From the NCBI GenBank assembly GCA_024404495.1, contig JAKSPT010000011.1:1-64000 (forward strand): a DNA stretch of 64,000 nucleotides, written 5' to 3'. The notes under the pieces are model-generated. The model ran no database searches. It saw only the letters and a program-made list of their open reading frames with translations, and was not told the DNA's origin. Of the stretch, positions 25,092 to 33,119 are shown piece by piece. Source of the stretch: Lachnospiraceae bacterium. Lineage in GTDB: Bacteria; Bacillota; Clostridia; Oscillospirales; CAG-272. Position 1 is the stretch's first letter. Each line of letters starts with the position of its first letter. The position numbers and the translations under genes were made by a program.

Positions 25092-26128
25092 TCCTTTTTC
25101 CTCCCGAAGCAGATTGCGAGCGCGCCCGCGGCAAGCAGGGCAAGCGCCGTCACCGTGATCCCCTGCGAGAGGACGCCGCGCGGGACGAGGAAGAACGCGG
25201 GCGCGACCCCGGTAAAGAGGGCAACCGTCGTGATCCCGAAGGCGAAGCCGGGCGAATCCTTCAGGCGCGAAACGATCAGAGCAAGGGTGATCGGCATCGT
25301 CATACTGAACAGCGTCACGCCGATCAGCGAAACGAGCGCCGCGCGGTCCCCGAAAACGAGGAACGGGACCGACGCGAGCAGGCTGAGGACGCCGACCTTT
25401 TTCGCGCCGAAGCAGTCGGCAAAGACGCCGCCCAGCATTTTACCGAATCCCATCACCGAAAAGAGCGTGATATTCAAGGTGACGGTATTGTTCCACGACA
25501 TCGGCACGGCGTAGCCGATGTAGGAGCGGCAGGCGGTGACGAAGAAGGCGAGGAGGATCAGCGTCCCCGTCGGAAGGACGGAGGGCGCGCTCTTTTCAAA
25601 GCCGTTTGCGTCGGTCTCCCGATCGGTCCGTGCGGGGATCCAAAGGAGCAGCGCAAGCGAAAGGATCATAAAGCCGATCGGAAACAGCCCGAAAAGCGCC
25701 TTTCCGCTTTTGCCGAGAAGCTGACCGAGGATCACGCCGAAGGAACCGCCCCCGACGAAGAGCGCCGACGGGGTCAGTTTTCCCTCCGCGCCGCGCAGGG
25801 TCGCCTCCGCGCCGTCCACGTGTACCAAAGCGTTGCCGAGCGTCAGCAGAACGAAGGCGGGGTATTTCCACGGCAGAACGAGCGAAAGAAGGAGCAGCAC
25901 GGCGCCGACCGCACCGAACCGGGCGCGGGGGAACCGGTCGGCGAGCGCCCCGAAAAAGGGCTGGGTCAGAAAAGCGAGCGCGTCAAAAAGGAGGGCGATC
26001 CCCCACCACGCGGGGCTCTCCGCGAAGCGCGAAAACAGAAAGAAGAAGCAGGCGACCTCGACCGAAAAATGCAGATACGCATAAATCCAGCCGACCGCGT
26101 TCAGAGAGAGACGCTTTTTTCCGTCCAT
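25088..26128 (-). CDS. Major facilitator superfamily transporter
   Basis: This 346-residue protein has ten to twelve hydrophobic helices. The MFS hallmark loop after helix two reads FGALADRFPRARFG (about 58-71), and a related GGVFADCFGAKKVG appears in the second half (about 235). It is shorter than a typical 400-residue MFS protein. Nothing in the sequence identifies the substrate. It sits 12 bp downstream of the second serpin gene within the ECF-led operon, so it may export or import a compound linked to envelope defence. Confidence 0.75.
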   Translation of the reverse strand: MDGKKRLSLNAVGWIYAYLHFSVEVACFFFLFSRFAESPAWWGIALLFDALAFLTQPFFGALADRFPRARFGAVGAVLLLLSLVLPWKYPAFVLLTLGNALVHVDGAEATLRGAEGKLTPSALFVGGGSFGVILGQLLGKSGKALFGLFPIGFMILSLALLLWIPARTDRETDANGFEKSAPSVLPTGTLILLAFFVTACRSYIGYAVPMSWNNTVTLNITLFSVMGFGKMLGGVFADCFGAKKVGVLSLLASVPFLVFGDRAALVSLIGVTLFSMTMPITLALIVSRLKDSPGFAFGITTVALFTGVAPAFFLVPRGVLSQGITVTALALLAAGALAICFGRKKE

Positions 26129-26140
26129 AAAGGGCTCCTT

Positions 26141-27481
26141 TTACAGTTCGTTGACCGTTCCGATGAAGAGCGGCGTTCCGGTCGTGCGGTTGACGATCAG
26201 ATAGACGAAGGGGCGGTCCAGACGGACCGTTACTTTCTCCTCCCCGATCGAGATCGCGTTTTTGCTCATTTCGACCACGGTCACCGCGGCGGCGCGGGTC
26301 CCGTTCCGGGTCAGCTCGATGCGGGTCTGCTGAAACACCTTGGAAATTGAAAGGCTCTCGTCCGAGATACCGGAGAAATCGGCGCCGCCGAAGGCGGAGA
26401 CCATACCGAGCGCGTTCAGCGGTTCTTTCAGATCATATTTGCCGTCGTAGGAAAACTCGGGCATCACGCAGCTTACCTCCGCCGCTCTTGCGGAATCCAG
26501 CAGTTTTCTCCAGCTTTCTCCGTTCAGCGAGGCGACGACGTCGTCGACCGTATTTTTTCCGCTGGGCAGAAGCGCGACGAACTGATATCTGCTGTCGGCA
26601 TAGTTCTTCGTAAAGCCTACCGCGATATCGTTTTTCAGGTAACAGCCCTCGGTAAAGTGCATCATATCGACGTTCACGCCGGTTCCGTCGGCGTTCGTGA
26701 AGCGCTCTTCCCTGACGCTGCCGTCCTCGACCGCCTTTGCCCACGGCATATCGAAGAGAAGCGCGTTCAGCAGATACATCACGGCATCCGGATCGGGCTT
26801 TTTCTTTTCATCCATCAGGTTTTTGATCAGCCCGTCGGTGCGGTCGAAAGCCCATTTGTTGACGTCCTTCGGGAGCGAAAGGTCAAACGGCGCGGCATAG
26901 ACCTGCGCGCCGAAATAATCGGCGTTGCTTTGCAAAAACGCGGGCTTGACGAGGGGGGCGAAATCCTTCCGCACCCAGATCGAGTTCGCGGTCTGCACCT
27001 TCCCCTCCTCGTGCCTTGAGGGGAGAAGATCGGCATATTCCGCGAGCGCGGTGCGCCATTTTTCAAGCGGCATCCCGAACATTTTTTCCATTTCGGAAAG
27101 CGTCAGCCCCGCCGCGCCGTTTTCGACGAGCGTGAGGCAGAGGGCGGCGGAAAGCGGCGAGATCAGTTGATTGCTCCCCGCCTCGTTCCCGCCCGCTTCG
27201 AGGCAGGCGCGGAAAAGATCAAAGGAAAAACCGTTCAGCGCGTCGGAAAAATCGGTTTCGGGGACCGGTCTTTCCCAAAAGTTTTCCGCGAGATAACGGG
27301 TGCGTTCGTAGTTTGCCGAAAGCAGTTCCGCGCCGATCTCCCCGTCCGAAGGCTTCCACGTGTCCTCCCCCTCGGTCGTGCGCTCCTTCATTTCGTGGGA
27401 ATTTTCGCAGGAGGCGACGGGAAGAAGGCAGAGAATCAACAGAAAAGCGGCAATCATTCTGCAATAAAGCGTCTTTTTCAT
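26141..27481 (-). CDS. Serpin, secreted lipoprotein serine protease inhibitor (copy A)
   Basis: Serpins trap serine or cysteine proteases by a large conformational change. This 446-residue protein has a lipoprotein signal peptide (lipobox VASC) and then the serpin core. NQLISPLSAALCLTLVENGA corresponds to the first conserved helix region, VMYLLNALLFDMPW to the strand 3A region and FVYLIVNRTTGTPLFIGTV to the C-terminal strands. The reactive-loop hinge NGTRAAAVT is intact, with small residues expected of an inhibitory serpin. By spacing from the hinge, P1 falls near the SKNA segment. The ATG at 27481 is chosen over a GTG at 27493 lacking any ribosome binding site. It is a tandem paralogue of the next gene. 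Confidence 0.9.
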   Translation of the reverse strand: MKKTLYCRMIAAFLLILCLLPVASCENSHEMKERTTEGEDTWKPSDGEIGAELLSANYERTRYLAENFWERPVPETDFSDALNGFSFDLFRACLEAGGNEAGSNQLISPLSAALCLTLVENGAAGLTLSEMEKMFGMPLEKWRTALAEYADLLPSRHEEGKVQTANSIWVRKDFAPLVKPAFLQSNADYFGAQVYAAPFDLSLPKDVNKWAFDRTDGLIKNLMDEKKKPDPDAVMYLLNALLFDMPWAKAVEDGSVREERFTNADGTGVNVDMMHFTEGCYLKNDIAVGFTKNYADSRYQFVALLPSGKNTVDDVVASLNGESWRKLLDSARAAEVSCVMPEFSYDGKYDLKEPLNALGMVSAFGGADFSGISDESLSISKVFQQTRIELTRNGTRAAAVTVVEMSKNAISIGEEKVTVRLDRPFVYLIVNRTTGTPLFIGTVNEL

Positions 27482-27489
27482 CTTTTTTC

Positions 27490-28857
27490 TCACATTTCAT
27501 TGACCGTGCCGATGAAGAGCGGCGTTCCGGTCACCCGGTTGATGATCAGATAAACGAAGGGGCGATCCAGACGGATCTCGATCTTTTCCCGCCGCATCGG
27601 CAGCGCGGTCTCTGCCTCCATTACCATCCCGGTCACCGCGGCGGCGCGGGTGCCGTTGCGGGTCAGCTCGATGCGGGTCTTCTGAAACGCCTTTCCGACC
27701 CAAAGATCGTCTTCCCAGTCCGCCATTGCGGAGAAATCGGCGTCCTTCTGATCGAAGGCGGAGACCATGCCGAGCGCTTTCAGCGGCGCTTTCAGGTCGT
27801 AACTGCCGTCGTAGGTGAATTCGGGCATCGCGCACACAACGTCAGCTTCTTTGAGAGAAGAAAGGAGCTTCTTCCAGCTTTCGGCGTTCAGCGATTCGAT
27901 CACGTCGTCCACCGTGTTCTTTCCGGTGGGCAGAAGACCGACGAACTGGTATCTGCCGTCGGCGTATGCCTTGGCAAACCCGATCGCTTTGTCGTTTTTC
28001 AGATAGAAATCCTCGCTGAAATGAAGCATATCGACGTTTACGCCGATTCCGTCGGAATTCGTGAAAAGCTCTTCCTTCACGGCGAAATCCTCAACCGCGT
28101 CCGCCCACGGCATATCGAAGAGGAGCGCGTTCAGAAGGATCATCACGGCGTCCGGATCGGGCTCCTGATTTTCGTCCATCAGGTTTTTGATCAGACCGTC
28201 GGTGCGGTCGTACGCCCACTTGTTGACGTCCTTCGGGAGCGAAAGATCGAACGGCGAGGAATAGACCTGTGCGTCGAAATACTCGGCGTTGCTTTGCAAA
28301 AACGACGGACGGACGAAGGGCGCAAACTGATCCCTGATCCAGATGGAATTGGCGGTCTGCACCTTGCCCTCCTTGACGTACGAGGGGAGCAGGTCGGCAA
28401 GCTCGCCGAGCGAAGCACGCCACATTTCAAGCGGCATCCCGAACATCGTTTCCATTTCGGAAAGCGTCTTTCCCGCCGCGCCGTTTTCGACGAGCGAGAT
28501 GCAGAGGGCGGCGGAGAGCGGCGAGATCAGTTCGTTCGCTCCGTCCTCGTTCCCGCCCGCCTTGAGGCAGGCGCGGAAGAAATCAAAGGAAAAGCCGTTC
28601 AGAGCGTCGGTGAAATCGGTTTCGGGCCTCGGCCGGTCCAGAACGTTTTCCGTAAGATAGCGGGTGCGCTCGTAATCGGCGGAGAGAAGGACGGCGTCTG
28701 CCTCCCCTTCCGCGGGTTTCCACGTGTTCTCCGCCTCGGTCGTGCGCTCCTTCGTTTCGGTGGGAATGACCTCTTTTTCCGCGCACGCGGCGGCGGGAAG
28801 GAGGCAGAGAAGCACGAGCAGGGCGGTCATTATTCTGATATAATACTTGTTTTTCAT
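27490..28857 (-). CDS. Serpin, secreted lipoprotein serine protease inhibitor (copy B)
   Basis: This 455-residue serpin is highly similar in layout to copy A. It has a lipobox AAAC, ANELISPLSAALCISLVENGA, ALLFDMPWADAVED, FVYLIINRVTGTPLFIGTVNEM and the hinge NGTRAAAVTG. The reactive loop differs sharply after the hinge (MVMEAETALPMRRE versus VVEMSKNAISIGEE in copy A), which suggests a different target protease. It starts one base after the stop of the anti-sigma-like gene. Lipidation would place both inhibitors on the outer face of the membrane, where they could block host or competitor proteases. Confidence 0.9.
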   Translation of the reverse strand: MKNKYYIRIMTALLVLLCLLPAAACAEKEVIPTETKERTTEAENTWKPAEGEADAVLLSADYERTRYLTENVLDRPRPETDFTDALNGFSFDFFRACLKAGGNEDGANELISPLSAALCISLVENGAAGKTLSEMETMFGMPLEMWRASLGELADLLPSYVKEGKVQTANSIWIRDQFAPFVRPSFLQSNAEYFDAQVYSSPFDLSLPKDVNKWAYDRTDGLIKNLMDENQEPDPDAVMILLNALLFDMPWADAVEDFAVKEELFTNSDGIGVNVDMLHFSEDFYLKNDKAIGFAKAYADGRYQFVGLLPTGKNTVDDVIESLNAESWKKLLSSLKEADVVCAMPEFTYDGSYDLKAPLKALGMVSAFDQKDADFSAMADWEDDLWVGKAFQKTRIELTRNGTRAAAVTGMVMEAETALPMRREKIEIRLDRPFVYLIINRVTGTPLFIGTVNEM

Positions 28858-28858
28858 T

Positions 28859-29500
28859 TTATTTCTTATCCTTTCCGTTTCTTTGTTTCGCTGCGATCAT
28901 GCAGACAGCGGTCACGAGCGCGGCGATCCCGGCGGCAATGCCGATCTTCAGCCATTTTCCCTCGGTCCCGTTGCTGTCTTCCGCGTAGATCGGGGCAGAA
29001 CTCTGATTATTCCCTTTGTTGACTTCCCCGTCGGTCATTACGGGCTCAACCGATTTTTCCGCGTCGGCTGCCTCGATCCGTTCCGCGCTTTTCGTGTCAG
29101 CCGTCGGACACAGTTCTTCTCCGTGGGTCTCTTCGGGGACTTTTTCGGTCGGCTCGTCAGCCTCTTCGGCAGTTTTCTCTTCGTCTTTGCCCCCGTTTTT
29201 TTCGTGGGAAAAATCGAGTCCGGTTTCCTGCGACGGTCCCGGGGATTCGTGTTCGGAAGGTCCTGCGTCGATGACCTCTCCTTCCGCCGCCTTATCGGAA
29301 AGCGACAGCGGGGAGATCAAAAGCAGTGCCGAAACGGCAAACACGGCGGCAAAGCACGCCGCAAGAGACATCGCGCGCCGGAGCGGGAAGCGGGAGGCTT
29401 TCTTCGCCGGTACGGCTTCGGTCTCCCGCGCCTCGGCGATCAGATCCTCGTCGAGCTCGCCGATCGCGTCAAAAAGCGTTTCGTTCGTCAGTTTGTTCAT
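28859..29500 (-). CDS. Membrane anti-sigma-like protein
   Basis: This 213-residue protein begins MNKLTNETLFDAIGELDEDLI, a short cytoplasmic domain of the type that binds ECF sigma factors. A membrane helix follows at about 45-63, then an acidic, low-complexity extracellular region rich in Glu, Asp and Ser/Thr. A second hydrophobic helix at about 180-203 precedes a basic tail. The ATG at 29500 is chosen because it overlaps the sigma gene stop as ATGA; the frame is open further upstream but would overlap the sigma gene. The context (immediately after an ECF sigma factor) supports anti-sigma function, though no zinc-binding ZAS motif is seen. Confidence 0.7.
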   Translation of the reverse strand: MNKLTNETLFDAIGELDEDLIAEARETEAVPAKKASRFPLRRAMSLAACFAAVFAVSALLLISPLSLSDKAAEGEVIDAGPSEHESPGPSQETGLDFSHEKNGGKDEEKTAEEADEPTEKVPEETHGEELCPTADTKSAERIEAADAEKSVEPVMTDGEVNKGNNQSSAPIYAEDSNGTEGKWLKIGIAAGIAALVTAVCMIAAKQRNGKDKK

Positions 29501-30060
29501 GATACGGGGATCCCCTCCTTTTCCAGATACGTTTTCAGCCGTCCCCGCGTCCGGAACAGCGCGGATTTCACCTTTGCCTCGCTGATGCCGAACCGTGCGG
29601 CAATGTCCTTTACCGAATCGCAGTAGAAATACCGGCAGACGAAAATCTTTCTCGCCTCGGTCGGTTCTCCGCGCAGAAAGGCGCTGATCTTTGCGCCGAG
29701 CTCCATCCGCTCGGCGTCTTCGGTCGCCATACCGATCCCTCCCGTACATTCGTTGAGTTCCTCGAGAGAAAGGGCGTATTCCCCGCCCGCACGCTTCTCC
29801 GCCTGCTTTTTGCGGCAGCGGTCGATCGCGAGATTGCGGGCGATCTTCCCGAGGAACGAAGAAAGGACAGCGGGGCGTGCCGGGGGAATGGCGTTCCACG
29901 CGCGGAGCCAGACGTCGTTGACGCACTCTTCCGCGTCGGGATCGGAATTCAGGATGTTTTTCGCGATCGTAAAACAGTACGCGCCGTATTGCTTCTCTGC
30001 CAGAACGAGGGCTTCCTCATTCCGTTCAAAGAACAGCGTCACGAGAGCGGCATCCTCCAA
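29497..30060 (-). CDS. ECF-type RNA polymerase sigma factor
   Basis: This roughly 187-residue sigma-70 family protein has a region 2 (SDPDAEECVNDVWLRAWNAIPPARPAVLSSFLGKIARNLAIDRCRKK) and a region 4 helix-turn-helix (YCDSVKDIAARFGISEAKVKSALFRTRGRLKTYL). A TTG start at 30060 is preferred because an AAAGGAGG site lies eight bases upstream; the GTG at 30069 overlaps that site. It heads a tightly packed operon with an anti-sigma-like membrane protein, two serpins and transport or surface proteins, and it probably activates this operon. An ECF-like promoter candidate lies just upstream. Confidence 0.9.
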   Translation of the reverse strand: MEDAALVTLFFERNEEALVLAEKQYGAYCFTIAKNILNSDPDAEECVNDVWLRAWNAIPPARPAVLSSFLGKIARNLAIDRCRKKQAEKRAGGEYALSLEELNECTGGIGMATEDAERMELGAKISAFLRGEPTEARKIFVCRYFYCDSVKDIAARFGISEAKVKSALFRTRGRLKTYLEKEGIPVS

Positions 30061-30092
30061 CGCCCGCACCTCCTTTCGTTCTCACTATAATA

Positions 30093-30117
30093 AACGGAAA
30101 AAACGGGATCGGGTTGC
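30093..30117 (-). promoter_or_regulatory. Candidate ECF-type autoregulatory promoter
   Basis: On the minus strand GCAACC is followed after 15 bp by CGTT, resembling the AAC and CGT cores recognised by ECF sigma factors. It lies about 35 bp upstream of the sigma gene start. The match is short and could be fortuitous. Confidence 0.35.
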
Positions 30118-30131
30118 GTTTTTTTCAAAAA

Positions 30132-30875
30132 TTATTTTCTGCGGGCAAATTTTTCCGCAGCGGCAAAGACGGCACGAACAAGATCCTCGTCGTCGCATCC
30201 CTCGGGGCGGAAGGTCGCCTTTTTCAGATCGGCGTCGGTAAAGAAGGCGAGCCACGTCGCGGCGGCGGCAAGACGCCCGTATGTCAGGGAAAGGTGATAC
30301 CCGTCTCGGTTGAGCGACATTCCGCCGTTAGCATAGTCGAAGGCGGCCACTCTGCCGCGCAGATACTGGATCACGTCCCCGGTGGGGATCAGCGGAAGTC
30401 CCGTCTCGGCGGACGCGGCACCGCACGCCTCGGTGATCATCCCGTACATCCTGTGCTGATCGTTCCCGTAGCGCGGAAAATCCTTGTGGTCGGAGTCGGT
30501 CTCGTACGCCCACGTCTTCTGAAAATACAGCTTTGCCTCCGGGCAGGCGGCACGGAAGGCGGCGATCAGCTCGTCAAGATAGGGCTGATAGGAAGCATAA
30601 TCCCCGGATTTCCCGCTTGCCTGCTGGGTCGTGATCGCGTCCCACTTTTCCATCGCGATCGCCTCGGGGATCGAAATCGGACGGACGGTCTTTCCGTTGA
30701 TCTCAAGCGAATACGCCGCCTCGCCGTCCTTCAGGTGCGCGGCGTGGACGCGGAGGGGACAGCCGCCGATAAAAAGATTGTAAACGTCAAGCTCCACCCC
30801 GCAGGAAAGGGCGAGATCGTGGAGATAGGCGTGGGGATCCTGCGAAAAACTGTTGCCGACAGTCAGTAATTTCAT
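30132..30875 (-). CDS. DUF4886 / SGNH-like hydrolase
   Basis: This 247-residue protein starts MKLLTVGNSFSQD, the GNSFS block of the DUF4886 family related to SGNH esterases. The likely catalytic Ser lies at residue 9 and a C-terminal DGYHLS segment resembles the DxxH motif of that fold. A TWAYE segment and a QASG segment fit the same family. The ATG at 30875 is chosen because an AGGAGA site lies ten bases upstream. No signal peptide is seen, so it is probably cytoplasmic, and the substrate (perhaps an acetylated sugar) is unknown. It has its own promoter, divergent from tspO. Confidence 0.75.
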   Translation of the reverse strand: MKLLTVGNSFSQDPHAYLHDLALSCGVELDVYNLFIGGCPLRVHAAHLKDGEAAYSLEINGKTVRPISIPEAIAMEKWDAITTQQASGKSGDYASYQPYLDELIAAFRAACPEAKLYFQKTWAYETDSDHKDFPRYGNDQHRMYGMITEACGAASAETGLPLIPTGDVIQYLRGRVAAFDYANGGMSLNRDGYHLSLTYGRLAAAATWLAFFTDADLKKATFRPEGCDDEDLVRAVFAAAEKFARRK

Positions 30876-30909
30876 AAGAAAAGATTCTCCTGTTGCATTT
30901 GTTTTTCTC

Positions 30910-30939
30910 ATTATAACACGTTTTCTTCCCGGATTGCAA
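30910..30939 (-). promoter_or_regulatory. Promoter of the DUF4886 gene
   Basis: TTGCAA, an 18-bp spacer and TATAAT are found on the minus strand. Confidence 0.6.
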
Positions 30940-30999
30940 GAAAAAGCAGTATATTTTTTCGGTTGTCCGCGTAAAATATCAAAAAAACGGAGTAATGCA

Positions 31000-31473
31000 A
31001 TGAAAAAAGCAAAGCCTTATATCATTTCCATCCTGATCGCGCTTGCCGTCGGCGGTCTTTCCGCACTGATAACAAAAGGCGGCACCGGACTTTTCGACGA
31101 GATCGTAAAACCGCCGCTCACACCGCCGCCGGTCGTTTTCCCGATCGTCTGGTCGGTCCTCTTTTTCCTGATGGGAATCAGCGCCGCGCGGATATGGCTG
31201 AAAAGAAAAGAAGACCGCCCGGCGGCAAGCAACGCACTGACGGTCTATGGCTCAAATCTCGTGATCAATTTTCTTTGGAGCATCATCTTTTTCAATTTCC
31301 GGCAGTTTCTTTTCGCATTTCTCTGGCTGATCCTGCTTTGGGTCGTCATCCTCCGGATGATCCTCGCCTTCAAAAAGCTCGATAAACCGGCTTCCTGCCT
31401 GCAGATCCCCTATCTGATCTGGGTCACATTTGCAGGCTATCTCACCTTTGCGATCCGGATCCTGAACCGATAA
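31000..31473 (+). CDS. tspO: TspO/MBR family membrane protein
   Basis: This 157-residue protein has five membrane helices and the TspO features KPPLTPPPVVFPIVWSVLFFLMG (about 37-59), a central AxRIWL segment and LVINFLWSIIFF. Family members bind porphyrins and lipids such as cholesterol and are linked to stress responses. The length is normal. The ATG at 31000 has a CGGAG site eight bases upstream. It appears to be a single gene, ended by a shared bidirectional terminator. Confidence 0.88.
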   Translation: MKKAKPYIISILIALAVGGLSALITKGGTGLFDEIVKPPLTPPPVVFPIVWSVLFFLMGISAARIWLKRKEDRPAASNALTVYGSNLVINFLWSIIFFNFRQFLFAFLWLILLWVVILRMILAFKKLDKPASCLQIPYLIWVTFAGYLTFAIRILNR

Positions 31474-31475
31474 CA

Positions 31476-31527
31476 AAAAAGCCGCCGGATACCTTCCGAT
31501 AAAACGGACGGTATCCGGCGCTTTTCT
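31476..31527. terminator. Bidirectional terminator between tspO and the aldolase gene
   Basis: A 17-bp near-perfect stem around GCCGGATACC lies between an A run and a TTTT stretch. Confidence 0.82.
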
Positions 31528-31535
31528 TCAATGTT

Positions 31536-32216
31536 TCAGATCAGTTCCGAAATGCCCTTGCCGAACTTTGCGCCCCAGTTTTTGCGGAAGGAGGCAAGCT
31601 CCTTGTCGGTACCGGGATGCGCGGAAAGGAGATCGAGCATATCGGCGGTAACGGTCACGGCGCTGACGCCGCCCGCGATGCACCGCTCGACCTGCGAGAC
31701 CGTGCGGAAGGACGCCGCGAGGACCTGCGTGCCGAAGCCGTGGAGGTCAAACTGACGCGCCATTTCGGAGGCGATCCCCGGCCCGTCGAGCGAGAGATTG
31801 TCGAGGTGGGAAACGTAAGGCGCGACGAAATCCGCCCCCGCCTTTGCCGCGAGGAGCGCCTGCGAGGTGGAATAGCAGGCGGTCGCCGCCGTGCTGATCC
31901 CGACCGCTCTGAGCGCCTTGATCGCCTCAAAGCCTTCCGACGTCGAGGGAACCTTGATCGTCAGGTCTCCTCCGAGCACCGAAACGATCTTTTCCGCGTC
32001 GCGGATCATTCCCGCGGCGTCGTCCGACGTCACCTGCACGAAGAGCTTTTTCCCTTCGGTCAGTCTTCTCAGTTCTTTCAGCAGCTCGGAAAGGGTCATT
32101 CCCTCTTCGATGTCGCGCACTAAAATGGTGGGGTTGGTCGTCACCCCGTCGAGCGGGTATTTTTTCAGCGCCGCTTCGACCAGAGAGAGCTTTGCGCTGT
32201 CAAGATAGTAAAGCAT
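31536..32216 (-). CDS. Transaldolase / fructose-6-phosphate aldolase family protein
   Basis: This 226-residue protein belongs to the short transaldolase/FSA group. It begins MLYYLDSAKL, like the family consensus FFLDTA. It has GVTTNPTIL (24-32), the Schiff-base lysine in LTIKVPSTSEG (Lys88) and the AAPY-like FVAPYVSHLDNL segment. Short members are either transaldolases or aldolases cleaving fructose 6-phosphate, and sequence alone does not separate them here. An alternative ATG at 32234 overlaps the upstream stop (TAATG) and would add six residues. Either way the gene is translationally coupled to the membrane protein gene before it. Confidence 0.85.
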   Translation of the reverse strand: MLYYLDSAKLSLVEAALKKYPLDGVTTNPTILVRDIEEGMTLSELLKELRRLTEGKKLFVQVTSDDAAGMIRDAEKIVSVLGGDLTIKVPSTSEGFEAIKALRAVGISTAATACYSTSQALLAAKAGADFVAPYVSHLDNLSLDGPGIASEMARQFDLHGFGTQVLAASFRTVSQVERCIAGGVSAVTVTADMLDLLSAHPGTDKELASFRKNWGAKFGKGISELI

Positions 32217-32233
32217 CGTAATATCTTCTTTCA

Positions 32234-33055
32234 TTATTGTTTCGGTTCGAGAAGGAACGCAAAGGTATTGCCGTCCTGCTTCATGGAAACGGTATAGCTG
32301 ACGTCCGTTTCGCCCGCCGGGATCGGAAATTCGTTCCAATAGGCGTTCGGATTCATACTGCCGTCCTTTTTCACGCTGCCCGTGATCAGGAGAACGCATT
32401 CCCCCGCCGGGATCCGGAAGGAGACCGTCTTCCCGTTTTTGACCGAGGCGAGGTTCTTCCCGCCGACGAAGAAATAAAACGTGACGAGACTGCCGACGAA
32501 ATTCTTCGGGCGCTCGACGGTCACCGTGCGGACGAACAGCGCGTCGTCGATCGGTGCCTCGCCGTCCGGTACCGTGCGCATCGCTTCGGGAACCGGCTTT
32601 TCGGGCACGGTTTTGCACTTCATGAGCGCGTAGATCATGATCCCGAGCTCAATGAAGTGGAAAACGATCATACCGAGCAGGTCTATGAGAAGGTCGGGTT
32701 CAAAGAAGAGGATAAGAAAACCGATCATTCCCGCGGTGTCGATGGCGTAGGCGACCGTTCCGGCGACGAGCCAGCTCCGCATTTTCTTCGAGAAGAGGAA
32801 GGAAAGAAGATAGATGACCGAGATCGCCGCCGAAAGCGCGGCGAACAGGAAGAAGATCCCCGGGGATCCGGTCTCCTCCTCCAGCGCCATCCCGAATATG
32901 CCGAGGGCGTAGGAATAGAAGGGAGAGACGAAGAAAAGCGTACTCAGAAACCGCATCAGAAGCGGCGTCACGATACCGATGATGAAATAAAAGAGCATGG
33001 AGAAACGCGCGGATTGGTAATCGGCGTATGCCTTGCAGTCATTCTGCTGTATCAT
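32234..33055 (-). CDS. Four-helix membrane protein with C-terminal beta domain, unknown
   Basis: This 273-residue protein has about four membrane helices in the first 145 residues. A soluble C-terminal domain (about 160-273) has strand patterns such as KTVSFRIPAGECVLLITGSVKKDG, which look like a beta-sandwich. No family was recognised. An AAAGGACG site precedes the ATG. A terminator-like hairpin lies between this gene and the upstream SPFH gene and no clear promoter follows it, so expression may depend on read-through. Confidence 0.6.
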   Translation of the reverse strand: MIQQNDCKAYADYQSARFSMLFYFIIGIVTPLLMRFLSTLFFVSPFYSYALGIFGMALEEETGSPGIFFLFAALSAAISVIYLLSFLFSKKMRSWLVAGTVAYAIDTAGMIGFLILFFEPDLLIDLLGMIVFHFIELGIMIYALMKCKTVPEKPVPEAMRTVPDGEAPIDDALFVRTVTVERPKNFVGSLVTFYFFVGGKNLASVKNGKTVSFRIPAGECVLLITGSVKKDGSMNPNAYWNEFPIPAGETDVSYTVSMKQDGNTFAFLLEPKQ

Positions 33056-33081
33056 GCCGTTCGTCCTTTCTTACAAGAGAA

Positions 33082-33112
33082 AAAGGGGCAGACCGTCTTT
33101 CTGCCCCTCTTC
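33082..33112 (-). terminator. Terminator after the SPFH gene
   Basis: The stem AGGGGCAGA/TCTGCCCCT with a 7-base loop is followed on the minus strand by TTTTTCTC. Confidence 0.8.
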
Positions 33113-33119
33113 CGGAATA

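Noticed and set aside
29501..29926. N-terminal extension of the anti-sigma-like protein
   Set aside because: The open frame overlaps most of the sigma factor gene and its translation is Arg-rich without structure. The ATG overlapping the sigma stop is the natural start.
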